Shown here piece by piece: positions 31,201 to 42,560 of a stretch of 64,000 nt of DNA. Position numbers and translations under genes: made by a program. How positions within the stretch are numbered: position 1 is the first letter of the stretch; each line of letters starts with the position of its first letter. The notes beneath the pieces are model-generated. The model was not told where the DNA came from. It made no database searches and saw only the letters and a program-made list of their open reading frames with translations. The DNA comes from Bedellia somnulentella (Eukaryota > Arthropoda > Insecta > Lepidoptera > Bedelliidae): assembly GCA_963576735.1 (NCBI GenBank), contig OY755178.1:19530001-19594000 (forward strand), read 5' to 3'.

Positions 31201-34175
31201 TTACAATTTTGGTGTTAGCCCGGAAACATCCTGCACAGAGCCCTGATGACACCAAGCCACTTCATCATTAATGTAATCATTGACATTGTAATAGGCTTTC
31301 GAACTAAGATTTCTTTTAACTGCTGCTTTGAATTTTGTTTCTGTTAAATTTAAAATGTCCTCAGGTATTTTATTATACATTTTTACGCATAACCCCATGA
31401 AAGATGTATTTACTTTTGACAATCTGTATTTTGGTACTGATATTTTATTGTTGTCTCTCAGGTTTCGAATATGTCTGTCACAATTTTTCACAAAAGAGGC
31501 CTGATTCTTTCTTACATACATAATATTTTCATAAATATATTGACATGGCAGTGTCATTATATTTATTGTTTTAAACAATTCCCTCAGGGAATCTCGGGAT
31601 CTCAAATTGTATATAGCTCTTATTGCTCTCTTTTGGAGAATAAATATGGAACCAACATCAGCTGCTCTGCCCCAGAGTAAAATACCGTAAGACATTACAC
31701 TATGAAAATAGCTGTAATAAACTAATCGAGCTGTCTGTACATCTGTCAAATGTCTTATTTTCCTAACGGCATATGCAGCACTACTTAGCCTGCCAGCTAG
31801 TGAGCTAATGTGGGGTCCCCATTGGAGCTTGGAGTCCAGAGTTATCCCTAAGAAAACTGTGTCATCCGAAAATACTAACTTTTCATTATTTAAAATTATT
31901 TCGTTATCAACGCACCTAACATTAGGTAATACAAATTTAATGCATTTGGTTTTTTTACCATTCAGTACAAGATTATTGGAAGCAAACCATGTTTGAATCT
32001 GTGAAACCGTGTTATTCACCTCGTCAATATTCTGATTATTTCTTTCAACGTCAAATACTAAAGAAGTATCATCAGCAAATAACACTATCTCGGACATTTT
32101 CTCGACCATGAACGGCAAATCATTAATATAAACTAAAAATAAAAATGGGCCCAAAATAGAACCCTGCGGAACACCCATTTTTACATGAGTTCCAGGTGAT
32201 ATTGCATTATTGATTTGCACTTTCTGTATCCGATCCGAAAAGTAAGACTTTATTAATTTAAGTGCGTCACCTTGTATGCCATAATGTTCTAATTTAATAA
32301 AAAGGATTTCATGATCTGCACAATCAAATGCCTTCGTAAGATCGCAAAACAAACCAATAGCATCATTTTTGCGTTCCCACGAATCAAAAATGTGTTTCAT
32401 TAAGGCAACGCCTGCATCGGTGGTAGAGCGGCCCTTCGTAAAGCCAAATTGTTTTGGATGAAACAATTTGTTTGAAGCGAAATGCAAAAGCATTTGATTG
32501 AACATTAGTTTTTCGAAAATTTTACTTAAAACTGGCAGAATTGATATGGGTCTATAACCATCAGGACTAATTTTATCTCCTCCGGATTTAAGAAGAGGTA
32601 CAATTTTACTATGTTTCATGAGATTTGGAAAGATTTTATTTCTTATACATTCATTAAATATGTCTGCTAAATATGGAGACAAAGTTACAATAAAATTATG
32701 GCAAACTTTCACTGACATACCCCAAATGTCTTCAGAACTTTTTAGTTTAAATGATTTAAAACATTTTTCGATATCTGTAGGGCTGACATCTTTAAAACAA
32801 AACAAAGTTTCGCACCTATCAACATTTTGTTGTAACAAGTGTTGAGCTTTTATGACCGATGTGTTTAAATATTCAGTTGTTTTTGATGGTATGTCAGTAA
32901 AATATTTTTCAAAAATACAAGCGATTTCCTCATTAGAGGTAGTCAGACCTTTATCAGATCGAACACAGAACTCCTGATCACATGGTTTACCTCGGCCTGT
33001 TTGGGTGTTGATAATATTCCACACTGTTTTAACTTTATTATCGGATGTTCGGATACGTCGGCTTAGGTATCTGGCTTTAGCCTCTTTACATACTTTATTA
33101 AATATTTTTGAGTATTTTTTTACATATTCACTCAATTCATTATTATTACTATAAGCTTTTTGATCATATAAATCGAAGAGTTTTTCTCTTGATCTATAAA
33201 TAATGGTGTTGCCCACTCACAAAACTTAAATTTACTGGTAATAGTTAAATTTTTTACATTGAAAATTTCATTAAACTCATTTATCAGAACATTATAAAAG
33301 ATATCATAGCTAGTATCTGAGTTTTTATTAATTGTAAATGTAGGCAACTTAGAGCTTATTATATTTATATATTTTTCTACTTTACTAGCAGTAATATGCC
33401 TTTTTTTAATAACAATTTTTGGTTCTGGTATCTCTAGAGGAAAGCTAACAAAAAGGCCGCTGTGATCAGACTTTAGTTTATTTATAACACTTTTACTTGA
33501 AAAATCTGCATTAGTAAATACATTATCTAAGCATGTTTTGATTCTAGTCGGTTCCAAGAATAAATTTTCTAAATTGAACGATTGGAATAAACTCATCAAC
33601 CGTGTTTTAAGATAACTGTCTTGTAGGAGATCCACATTGAAGTCTCCACATATTATTATACGTTTTTTATTCCTGAAAACTTTGCTTAATACATCTTCCA
33701 TTACATTTTCGAATTTATCATAATTTTGGTTATAAGGGGGTCGATACACACATACTAAGAAATAGTTTTTTAACTCTATGCAGGATAATTCCACGACTTG
33801 CTCAACGCTTAACTTTACAATATCATTACGAATTTTTGATTTAATATTATTTTTTAAAAATATAGCGGAGCCACCACAGGCTTTAGAATTGCGGCAGTAG
33901 TTGCTAGCTAAATAATAGTTTTCAAAACCAAATATGAGTTCGCAATTCTTAAGCCAGTGTTCAGTAACACATAAACAATCTATTTCATATTTTTCCAAAA
34001 ACAGTTCTATTTCTAATTCTTTACAAGAAAACCCCTGAGTATTTTGACATACAAGTTTAAACTGGGAGACTCCTTGTAAAGTATTCTTTTTATTAATATT
34101 GCCAGAAGAACCTCCTTCCTTGTTTACAATATTGATGTTAGGTGACGACTTAAGGACGACAGGAGGCTCTTCCAT
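31201..34175 (-). pseudogene. LINE-K ORF2: endonuclease + reverse transcriptase, one frameshift
   Basis: The ATG at 34175 follows the ORF1 stop by 8 nt; a GTG two codons upstream is not needed. The first part (34175 to about 33200) is the AP-type endonuclease, with CQNTQGF, TEHWL, CVYRPPYN, IICGDFNVDLL and SDHSGLF. The second part (about 33216-31201) carries the reverse transcriptase: GYRPISILPVLSKIFEK, DLTKAFDCADHEIL, GVPQGSILGP and the catalytic FADD. It then has LGITLDSKLQW and a C-terminal region ending LTPKL. All catalytic motifs are intact. The two parts are in different frames, joining near CEWATP / IIYRSREKLFDLY at about 33205, which implies a 1-nt indel. Without that indel the protein would be ~1000 aa. 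Confidence 0.9.
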
Positions 34176-34183
34176 TGTCACTC

Positions 34184-35515
34184 TTAAAAGTTTAAATTAT
34201 GGTTTCCACCATCGCATACTAGAAGTAAGTTTCCCCTTATATTAAATATATGGGGGTCAGATATATTATATGCTAATAATTTAGCAATGTTCCGCTTTTG
34301 ATTTAAGGGTATGTATACAGTACCCAGTCGAGAATTTGAATAAGGTAAAAACTTATTCAAATCCAAACAAAACAAATTGTCGCTTTGACAACATGTCACG
34401 TGACATATTAAATTATTCATAATATGAATATTGTCATTCTGCTTCATATTAAGTAAGTATGGAAAGGTACAAAATATAAATTTACATTTATATATTTTTT
34501 GTATTTCCAAAAGTTTATTTATACTTTTATTTAATAAATACTTATTTAATCCTATACTATTGCCGACCAGTACGACAATCGTTGTATATTCGTCATAAGT
34601 GCCTAATAATATTCGTTCTACTATATAATTAAAGTTTGCACCCGTATAGCAATGGTTAATGACCTGTTGATTAAGATACTTATTTAGTATTTCGCCAAAA
34701 CCTACGGCCATGCCGTCCGAAAATACTAATGTTCTGTTTGCCGGCGGCGGCGTGCTAACAGTTGGTAATGTAATCCCATTACTTGGTTGGGGTGACTGAG
34801 ATATAACGCTATTTGAGGAAATATGACTATTCAGAGTAGCCGTCTCTTTGTCTATAAGACTGCCGATATGTTTGTATCTTAAATGCAGATCTTCCTGACT
34901 AACAATCAGCTCACTCAGTTTATCATTCAAACTATCTATTTGGTTTAGTAAATCAATTTTTCTGTAAGACTTGTTTATGAATTTTATACTATTTTTCATA
35001 CTTATAAGGCTTTTGTTTGTGTTGTATATACGTTTTTTAACTAATTTATATTTTTTACACTGTTTACGACTGAAAGTTTTTGAATATTTAAAAGAGGTCA
35101 TAGAAGATAATGATTCTGCCTCAAGTTCGGCACATAAAGAAACTGCGTGAGAGTCTTCGTGAATATTCTTTATTCTATGGAATTCCGCCAATTGAGCGTG
35201 TGCCTCTGCCAACTGCTCATTCAGAATATGAATTCGCTCTAAAGCTACTTCATGCTTTGCGCACTGATCCTCATGCTTTAATATTAATATCTGCTGGTTT
35301 TCTAATTCCACTTGAGAAATGTCGTAAGATTCACGAAGCAACACAATTTTTTCTAAAAGATTACTATTTTTCAACTTTAAATTACGAATAGCTAAAACGT
35401 TTTCGTCCCGTTCTTCTAAAAGCCTATTTTTTAATTGTTCTGCATCATTTAACTCTCTTTTTAATTTTTCATATTTTTGTTCGGCAGCCATTCTACGAGT
35501 TGTAATCGAGTCCAT
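34184..35515 (-). CDS. LINE-K ORF1: coiled-coil, SGNH-like RNA-binding partner
   Basis: 443 codons, intact. Residues 1-130 are Glu/Lys/Leu-rich and heptad-like (coiled coil), then comes a basic patch (SRKQCKKYKLVKKR), a second helix-rich stretch to about 230, a Ser/Pro linker (PTVSTPPPANR), and a C-terminal domain from about residue 260. That domain has the order expected of SGNH/GDSL esterase-like ORF1 domains of CR1-type LINEs: LVFSDGMAVGFG in place of the GDS block, then VVLVGNSIG. The usual catalytic GDS serine is not in place, so hydrolase activity is doubtful. The expected role is chaperoning and packaging of LINE RNA. It ends 8 nt before the ORF2 ATG. Confidence 0.8.
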   Translation of the reverse strand: MDSITTRRMAAEQKYEKLKRELNDAEQLKNRLLEERDENVLAIRNLKLKNSNLLEKIVLLRESYDISQVELENQQILILKHEDQCAKHEVALERIHILNEQLAEAHAQLAEFHRIKNIHEDSHAVSLCAELEAESLSSMTSFKYSKTFSRKQCKKYKLVKKRIYNTNKSLISMKNSIKFINKSYRKIDLLNQIDSLNDKLSELIVSQEDLHLRYKHIGSLIDKETATLNSHISSNSVISQSPQPSNGITLPTVSTPPPANRTLVFSDGMAVGFGEILNKYLNQQVINHCYTGANFNYIVERILLGTYDEYTTIVVLVGNSIGLNKYLLNKSINKLLEIQKIYKCKFIFCTFPYLLNMKQNDNIHIMNNLICHVTCCQSDNLFCLDLNKFLPYSNSRLGTVYIPLNQKRNIAKLLAYNISDPHIFNIRGNLLLVCDGGNHNLNF

Positions 35516-35894
35516 TTTACGAAACGAACAGTCTTAATATTATATACTAGTTTAAAGCGTTACTATAGCGAACGATAATCCTAATACTAAAATATTTCAA
35601 TCCACACAAGCGCCTACTTACAACAAAGATATAAAGTTATTATTTATCGTTTGTTTTCTATTAACTAAACAATATAATCATAAATGTAACGCTCAAAATA
35701 TGACACCGAGTGTTATCACTACCTTAATTTATTTTTAAATATTAACGTTTTACTATTTATTATATCCTTTACGACAAACAATTTGTACTCACAAATTCTA
35801 ATAAGTACCTAATATTATAATAAGTGAAGGAATGCGATTAAATAGCTCAGTAGAAAAAGATTTTATATGATAAATTCACTTAATGTAAAGAAAA

Positions 35895-36259
35895 TGACAT
35901 GATAGTCCAGTGGGTAGAACACCCGCCCGAAAACAGAAGGGCGTGAGTTCCAATCCTGGGACGGGCCTACACCAATTTGTCTTTTCTAAAGTCATATGTG
36001 TGGTTAATTTATCATGGTTGTTAACGGTGAGGGAAAACATCGTGAGGAAACCCACATGGCTGAGTTGTACTTAGTCATGTGACAGTGAATTCGTACAAAA
36101 CGGCGATAGGCCTGCCCCCTATCACGTGAGTACACTGTCCATGCAAAACGTGGGTACTCTGAACACCAGGTGACAAAGTCACGTGATGTTCAGAAGTATT
36201 AGTACCTCTGCCAACCCCTTCGGGGATATTCGGCGTGAACGTTTATGTTATGTTATGTT
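35895..36259 (+). repeat. SINE2, full-length reference copy with TSD
   Basis: A 365 bp copy flanked by ATGTAAAGAAAA at 35883-35894 and 36260-36271 (the first bases are ambiguous with the tail). The A box TAGTCCAGTGG is perfect; the B box GTTCCAATC has one mismatch. The end is CCTCTGCCAACCCCTTCGGG, then GGCGTGAACG and (TTATG)n. It is the best copy for defining the family. Confidence 0.92.
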
Positions 36260-36833
36260 ATGTAAAGAAAAGTATATATAATTATAAACTATAATAATTA
36301 ATAACGGGAATCGAACCCGTGTTTGAAAGATAGTAAGTAATAAGAAACCAGCTATTTGTCTCACTCTTACTTAGTTGAAGCGGTGATCAAATGAAGACCG
36401 TTGTTTTATAACTAATATAGGATTTTTATTAAATTGAAATACCTATTATTGTTCAAAAATACATAAATTTACTTAGCTGGTTTACTCGGCAAGGGTTCTC
36501 CTATCTAGCGATGTTTTCCTTTGTTTGGTTTCAGCCGTTAAAACGTCACAAACTTTAATCACTTATTTTGTCACATTCACTTAATATTACTCTAAGATAA
36601 CACTTGTGTGGATGAAATACGCACCAATAACTAATTTACAACCATTTATGGTTTATTTCTATGCTTTTTAACAATTATAGCGAAAATTAAATAGCTAAGC
36701 ACGAATTAGATATTATTTCGATCTACCCGATCGATTAAAAATCAGATAGAATCAGATAGAACACGTAGGCAGTCACAACATGATTCGTAAAATGACATAC
36801 TAACAAGAATGAAAAGAACTAGTTATACTTAAT

Positions 36834-36970
36834 TAGAATGTTTTTGTTCATGAAAACATCATGTCGGGATTATTACTAATAAATAAAGAAAGGAAAATTT
36901 CGACACTCGCGTTGGAGGCCGCGGGTGCGATCCCCGCTAGTGTCGAAATTTTTCTTTCCTTTATTTATAA
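36834..36970. mobile_element. tRNA-bearing foldback element, copy 3 (short)
   Basis: Has the left terminus GTTCATGAAAACATCATGTC and a reduced centre: TTTCGACACTCGCG paired with AGTGTCGAAA around a T-arm-like GCGGGTGCGATCCCCGC. About 135 bp remain, so this is the most compact member. Confidence 0.65.
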
Positions 36971-37539
36971 GTTATACTTTTAGTTGGTGCTAACTTGATC
37001 TGTGTATAATATTATCCGTATATATATTCATATATTTACTGTGTATTAGTCTGAGAGGATTTCCAGTATTTTTTCTTCACGACTGCTGGTAGTACCGGTC
37101 TAGAACTGGTGCGAGAGGCAGTTGCTAAATGTGGTTGACAATGTTGTGGAGTATAAAATTTCTCGCTCGGCGGGACTTATTTTAGTTGTGGTTTTCCCAG
37201 TATTGATGTTGGATAAAGTGGTAACATTTCCTTAACGATGAGTCAGATATAACCGTGGATAGTCAGATATATTTCAGCGTGGTTTGGTATACTTAAATTG
37301 AGGCAAATTATTGTTATTTATTAATGAGGAAAAATATCTCAACGTAACTAGAATAAAGTGCCCAACATTCGCGATGTTGATAGATAACTCTTTGTCTTGT
37401 CGTGCTTAATCAATTAATTTTTCCTCTTAAAATTGTATGTATTTGTTAGAGTTACTTGCTATAAAAAAAAATATGTGTTAAAACTCAAATGTAACGTAAA
37501 AACAAGATTATTGTTAGATATGTTTTCTGTACATCTGTG

Positions 37540-37642
37540 AACATCTGTCATTGGCCTTACTTGATTTCTATTATTAACTGTGTATTATTACTTATGTCGC
37601 TGTTGATGTTCCCAATAAAAATAAATAAATAAATAAATAATT
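37540..37642 (+). repeat. LINE 3' tail remnant with (AAAT)n
   Basis: GTTGATGTTCCCAATAAAAA followed by (TAAA)n resembles the end of LINE-Z at 47640-47690 (GTTGGTGTTCCTTAAATAAA). Coding sequence is not retained. Confidence 0.45.
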
Positions 37643-37939
37643 AACTTTATATAGCCCACCAGCTTTTAGATATTTTTTACATCTGTTTTTCTGTCGTTTG
37701 TTTGGGATGTCTTTTACTATAAATATCTCAATAAATAAGTTTCTTAAAAATTTCATTCACCGGCATTCATGCATCGAAAAATTCATTCTGATTTCAGCTC
37801 TTTCAAACATGTTCAAGTGACAAAAACTATTATAAAAAAAACATATGTGAGCATTAAGCACTCATTTATTAATTATTTGAAAAACATATGTTAAAATAAA
37901 TTTCTGTCCAGAAGATAACGTTTTACAGATGAATCAAAA

Positions 37940-38090
37940 GCGCAATGCACACTGAGCCTGCCAGCCCGCCGACAAAGCCCGCTGACAGAACCCGGCATCC
38001 AGTGTGAAAACCTCTGTACGAGTATGAAAACTAGACCGTCGACAAAAAGTCATATGTCGGCGGCCCGGCGGGCTATTGTGTTTAATGCGC
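37940..38090. mobile_element. GC-rich palindromic MITE M2, copy 2
   Basis: GCGCAATGCACACTGAGCC on the left and the inverted GGCGGCCCGGCGGGC on the right resemble copy 1. The arms are more diverged. Confidence 0.65.
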
Positions 38091-38301
38091 TTAATACATA
38101 GCTGAACATTATGATTAACAATGGAACACTCCATCATTCCCAGAATCCCTTATGTGCCACACTTTATTTTGGGTATGGTGGGGTATAACACGTTAGAAAT
38201 GAGGAGATTATAAATTAAAACTTTTGGTTTACTTATTTAATGTAATTTAAGGTACACTAAAAAATAGCCCTATTTTAAGTCAGATTAAAATAGTAATCCC
38301 T

Positions 38302-38640
38302 AAAAGAACCCTAAGACGGCGGTGGGGAAATTTGCTATCGTTGCCAGTGGCACGTACCAATCTTCTAAAAGAAACCCCGCTGACTCGGGCGTTTGCGGCA
38401 CTCGGTGAGATCGCGGAACAAATTGATATTTTCAGGTGTTCTTTAACTGACTTCACCAAATGCTCATTGCATTATTTATGTTACACTGCAAACTAGTTGC
38501 TTCAATTTATGTAAAGGTGGTATAGTTTTTATTGTTTTGCATAATATTGTATTGTTAACTTGTAAATTATAAATGTAATTTAGTAGCATTAGGTGACACT
38601 ACCTGTAAAAACTATATTTCATGGCAATAAATAAATAAAC
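38302..38640 (+). pseudogene. LINE C-terminal fragment (65 codons) and 3' UTR
   Basis: Bases 38302-38496 are open and read KRTLRRRWGNLLSLPVARTN, then LLKETPLTRAFAALGEIAEQ and IDIFRCSLTDFTK before a TAG. A peptide of the type PxARTNLLKxSPLTRxxxxLNxxxxxIDIF ends many insect non-LTR ORF2 proteins (recalled). A 3' UTR of ~140 bp ends in ATAAATAAATAAA. The fragment has no ATG because it is 5'-truncated. Confidence 0.7.
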
Positions 38641-38880
38641 CCCGTACCCGTTTGGTCAGGGTAAGAGTAGTCTTTAAGGTAAACGGGATCTCTAAATTTA
38701 AAAAGCTTCATAGTAAGTCTTTAACATTATTTGGAACCAACTTTGTGTGGGGAAAAGTTTGTAAAAGTAAAGGTTTTGAGTGATAGGCCTCCTTTATTGA
38801 TGATATGGGGATAGCGTAAAAGCATGGATACCTTTTTTTGTGAAAAACTAAATAAATCGACAAAAATATAGAATCTAATA

Positions 38881-39318
38881 GGCTATTTGACAATGCGAGA
38901 AATAAAGTGTCAATTGCTGTTATCAGTATAAATTAAGAGTTTAAAATTGTTATTTAAAAACGTAAGTTGAAAATAATAATTGATTTCTTTAAAAATCCAT
39001 AAATAAAAATGCAAAATTTTAAACGTTTGTCACGTGACACAAAACGTTCTTGAATGGTCGAGTTTATGATGACGTCACATGCCTGTAAAGAAACCTCGTG
39101 GCTCGTTTGCACAGACCAAATACAGGCAAGTGACGTCACTTACCCGTTTGCAGCGCCATATTGTCAAAATAGTGTTTTGACGCGCCATTTGAATATTCAA
39201 TTTTTAATTTGATATTTTTCAGCAAATGTGCACCAGATTTAAAAAATATAACTTTTACTGGGTTCCTTAAACTCTACTTCATCATATAAAATGGATTTTA
39301 AAAACCTGTCAAATAGCC
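38881..39318. mobile_element. 438 bp TIR element without coding capacity
   Basis: The ends GGCTATTTGACA and TGTCAAATAGCC are perfect 12 bp inverted repeats. The interior has GTGACGTCAC-type palindromes. Target-site duplication unclear. A possible degenerate SINE1 piece lies just upstream at 38735-38800. Confidence 0.65.
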
Positions 39319-39339
39319 CATTGACATTAAAACAAACGT

Positions 39340-39600
39340 ACCGCCTTTTTGAACATTAACCAACGGGCCGATCTCAATGGGAAATATTTGAAATGCATTA
39401 ATACACATAATTCTACCATGAAATTGCAATATAACGATATACATTAATTTTTGTATAAATGTCCTAAATATGACACCTTTTTAAACATTACAAACTAACC
39501 GATTTCAATTATTGAGTATGTATTTAAAATGCCTTAACATTATGCCATTCCACCATGAAATTGCAATGATATGGTAGAAATTAATGTAAAATCAAATAAT
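39340..39600 (+). repeat. Two diverged tandem units of ~130 bp
   Basis: CCATGAAATTGCAAT followed by ATTAATTT occurs at 39415 and 39552, each preceded by CTTTTT(G/A)AACATTA and an AACCGATTTCAAT-like or CCGATCTCAATGG block. The unit family is unknown. The remaining stretch to 40230 shows no gene. Confidence 0.5.
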
Positions 39601-40229
39601 CCAACGAAACACGAAGTTTGGTGCAGTAGTTATTGTTTTGGCAGGCGAATCATTCTATAATACTCCTTTTTTAAAACATTTGCATTTTATGCATTTGTAT
39701 TCCATTGTTAAATTTTATTTCCTCAGCCACCGCGGTATTTACTGCAAGATGTAGTTTTTAACAAACGAAAGAACTATGTCCCACTTCAATTAACATTGTG
39801 CTAATAGGATAAATTTCAAAACTGTTGTTACTCAATTCTAATACGACTATGTGACAAGGTCGAGCCCTTTAATAACATCCTCATGGTACCCTTCGCTAGA
39901 GTGTGTTTGTGACAACGTTTGGAAATCGTTACCAAATTTTGCGACCGCTGCATAATAAAGTATCAAATTATAGTGGTCGCGTAGAGGAAGGCAAAACTAA
40001 GACAGTTAAGTAGACAGTGAATTGTTATTGTAAGTTGACTAGTAAAAATACCGAAACAGAATCATTTTCGCTAAGAAGATGATCGCTTTTTAAAAATAGC
40101 CAACTGAAAATACAAAAAACATTAATAAAACATATCGTTAGGGGCATAGAAATATAATATTTCTATGGTTAGGGGGCTTTTCTACAGCAAACGTATTCTT
40201 GCGTAATTTACATTTACATTCTGAAGTAT

Positions 40230-40510
40230 CATTTTTTAACCGACTTCAAAAAAAGGAGTGTTCTCAATTCGACCGGTATATTTTTTTTTTTATTTTTTTT
40301 TTATGTATGTTCGCCGATTACTTCGCCATTTATGAACCGATTTTGATTATTATTTTTTTATTCGAAAGAAGATACTCCCGGATTGGTACCATGATGAGGA
40401 TATCAGGGTCTGATGATGGGATCCTGGAGAAATCGAGGGGAACCCTCAAATTTTATAGGCAAATGTACCGCGTTTTACATATTTTCTGAACTTATATTGG
40501 CATTTGCTTC
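40230..40510 (+). mobile_element. CCGACTTC-type repeat, left end
   Basis: AACCGACTTCAAAAAAAGGA opens the element, followed by T-runs and ATGAACCGATTTTGATTATT. This is a common lepidopteran repeat terminus (recalled). Inverted ends of the same type lie at about 45830 and 45990. A direct repeat around GGATCTGATGATGG recurs at 40405 and 40710. Confidence 0.5.
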
Positions 40511-40754
40511 TGAAAATCATATTGTTATGTTGCTGAGCTGATGATAGAAGGTGTGGATCCTCAATCACTAGGTATTAGGAAACAGTTCTTTCCACATTCT
40601 ATATAGATTTATACTCCTCTTCGTAGCTTTTATGAAGAGAAGTACAGGTTCACTAAACATTTCTTTTGTTATGTTATTGTTACCGAGAAAGTACCATGAG
40701 ACCAGGATCTGATGATGGCATTCCAGGAAATCGAGGGGACTGTCGAAACTCACA

Positions 40755-40926
40755 ATTATGTGACAGTGTATTTGTTCAAAACGCCGACAGGCCTGCCCTG
40801 TATAACGTGAGAACACTGCCTAATAAATCGTGGGTACTCTGAACAACAGGTGACAATGTCACGTGATATTCAGAAGTATTACTACCTCTGCTAACCCCTT
40901 CAGGGATATTCGGCGTGAGCGTTTGA
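40755..40926 (+). repeat. SINE2, 5'-truncated
   Basis: The last ~170 bp of SINE2 are present, from the GTGACAGTGTATT block to GGCGTGAGCGTT. There is no clear tail repeat. Confidence 0.75.
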
Positions 40927-41121
40927 GTCTTTCTTGAGATGTAGAATTGAAGACCATCGCCTTTCGAAGGATTTTAAGAACAATGTAAGGTTACATATGG
41001 TTGAGCCTATTTAATATCGTACTATAATAGAAATACCGGAAATACGAAGTATAATACAGTAATTGTCGCTTCCTCATCCGAGAGGCATCTTTACCAGGTC
41101 TACCCATCTCTAAAACTCGTA

Positions 41122-41695
41122 AAATAAAATAATTTTTAACAAAAAGAAAACCGACTTCATAGAAAAACAACCGAAAATAAACAATCTAGTACTAAAAAGT
41201 ACGAAATAAGTTTTTTAATTGAATATGAGTACTGTGATTGATACCTTAGCAATTTCTTTATTCCACACGCGTCAGTTCAACCTACCTAAATATTACAATT
41301 CTCTTAAATTAATTTTTGAGTCGGTGCCAGACAAACCAAAGTAAATTCACCCTGCTCTGATTATTACAATCTAAAAAATATTATATCGTACAAAAATCAA
41401 TTTACCCTACAACTACAAGGTACCCTACATTTTACATGTATATGAAGTGCGAAATACACACTTCTTATTATCAATAATCATCGAGGCTGGCACCGGCTCA
41501 CAAATTAATTTAAGAGAATTGCAATATTTAGGTAGGTTGAACTGACGCGTGTGGAATAAAGAAATTGCTAAGGTATCAATCACAGTACTCATATTCAATT
41601 AAAAAACTTATTTCGTACTTTTTAGTACTAGATTGTTTATTTTCGGTTGTTTTTCTATGAAGTCGGTTTTCTTTTTGTTAAAAATTATTTTATTT
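41122..41695. mobile_element. Foldback element FB2, near-perfect 208 bp arms
   Basis: Arms 41122-41329 and 41488-41695 are equal in length with about three mismatches and no indels. The loop is 158 bp. The arms contain AAACCGACTTCATAG and end inward at GTCGGTGCCA. No coding capacity. High arm identity means either recent origin or arm conversion. Confidence 0.85.
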
Positions 41696-41957
41696 CAATA
41701 GTAATATTGGAGAGGCAACAGATATACATCTTCTATAAAAAGGCAGCTGATTAGCTATGAAAGTTCCTGAAATATTAAGCCTCGTTAATTTCTTTCAACA
41801 TAATGATGTTTTTATGTTGATAGTGTCCTTCAAATGTATTTGTAGAATTGCTCAATTGAAATAAAAATGTATTTATGTTTTAATAAGAAGTTGCGCCAAG
41901 TTTGTCAGACGTATTTGTGACTTATCATAGTCTAATGTATATTAAAAAAAAAGAAAG

Positions 41958-42215
41958 GTAGTGTAGTGTGGGATTAGAATTGAACTAACTCGTTTCCTCC
42001 CATGGGTGTCGCAAGGGGCGACTTCTAATATTTAGGCTTTTTATGTGATTGGTGGGAAATCCGCAAAACAACAAGTTGGTGTATTCAACCGGATTTCCCA
42101 CCTAATTTACAATATTTCCCCCATTAACTAACGTCCAAAAGTGGCCTAGGAATTTCTAATTCTGATGCTTCCTAATCTTTTTTGGGATTTGTAGCCGTGA
42201 GTATATGTTTGTATG
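41958..42215 (+). repeat. SINE1 copy, diverged
   Basis: Starts GTGTAGTGTGGGATTAG and ends AGCCGTGAGTATATGTTTG. The middle carries an insertion-like duplication of GGATTTCCCACC-type sequence. Confidence 0.7.
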
Positions 42216-42299
42216 GTAAAAAGAAAATGTAATGTTAAAAACGAGCATTCCTAAAGGTTGCACTAAGTACCGTAAGTATTTGTGGTCAGTATTCTTACA

Positions 42300-42560
42300 A
42301 CTTACTTACTTACTTATACTCACTCCCATTATTCCCATTGGGGTAGGCAGAGACTATTGATCGCCACTTAGTACGATGTTGACAAACCTCTCTTGCTTCC
42401 CTTACATTCATTATTCTTCTCATACATGCTCTTTTATTCTTCTCACTTCGGACCCCCGCCTTTATAAGAACGTTTTTTATCTGGTCAAGAAACGTTTTAC
42501 GAGGACGTCCTCTACTAACAATCCCATCCACATTGGCTCTATATATCTCTTTCGCTATTT
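42300..42560 (-). pseudogene. LINE-X 3' end, 5'-truncated
   Basis: The minus frame reads MDGIVSRGRPRKTFLDQIKN, VLIKAGVRSEKNKRACMRR and HRTKWRSIVSAYPNG to a (GTAA)n tail. A further ~25 codons upstream are recognisable but not in a start context. Confidence 0.75.

Larger units (their letters stand above)
31054..35880 (-). mobile_element. LINE-K, near-complete non-LTR retrotransposon
   Basis: A minus-strand element of about 4.5-4.8 kb. The putative 5' UTR lies before 35515 (boundary uncertain). ORF1 is at 34184-35515, ORF2 runs from 34175 to 31201 with one frameshift, and a short 3' UTR ends ATTTTGAAATAAATGA. It has an apurinic-type endonuclease plus reverse transcriptase and no RNase H, which fits the jockey/CR1 group. 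ORF1 with coiled coil plus an SGNH-like domain points to the CR1 side. The short SINE2 copy starts just upstream at 35895. Confidence 0.9.

Noticed and set aside
36300..36345. tRNA T-arm-like hairpin CGGGAATCGAACCCG
   Set aside because: Only the T-arm is present, with no D or anticodon arm. Too little for an RNA gene call.
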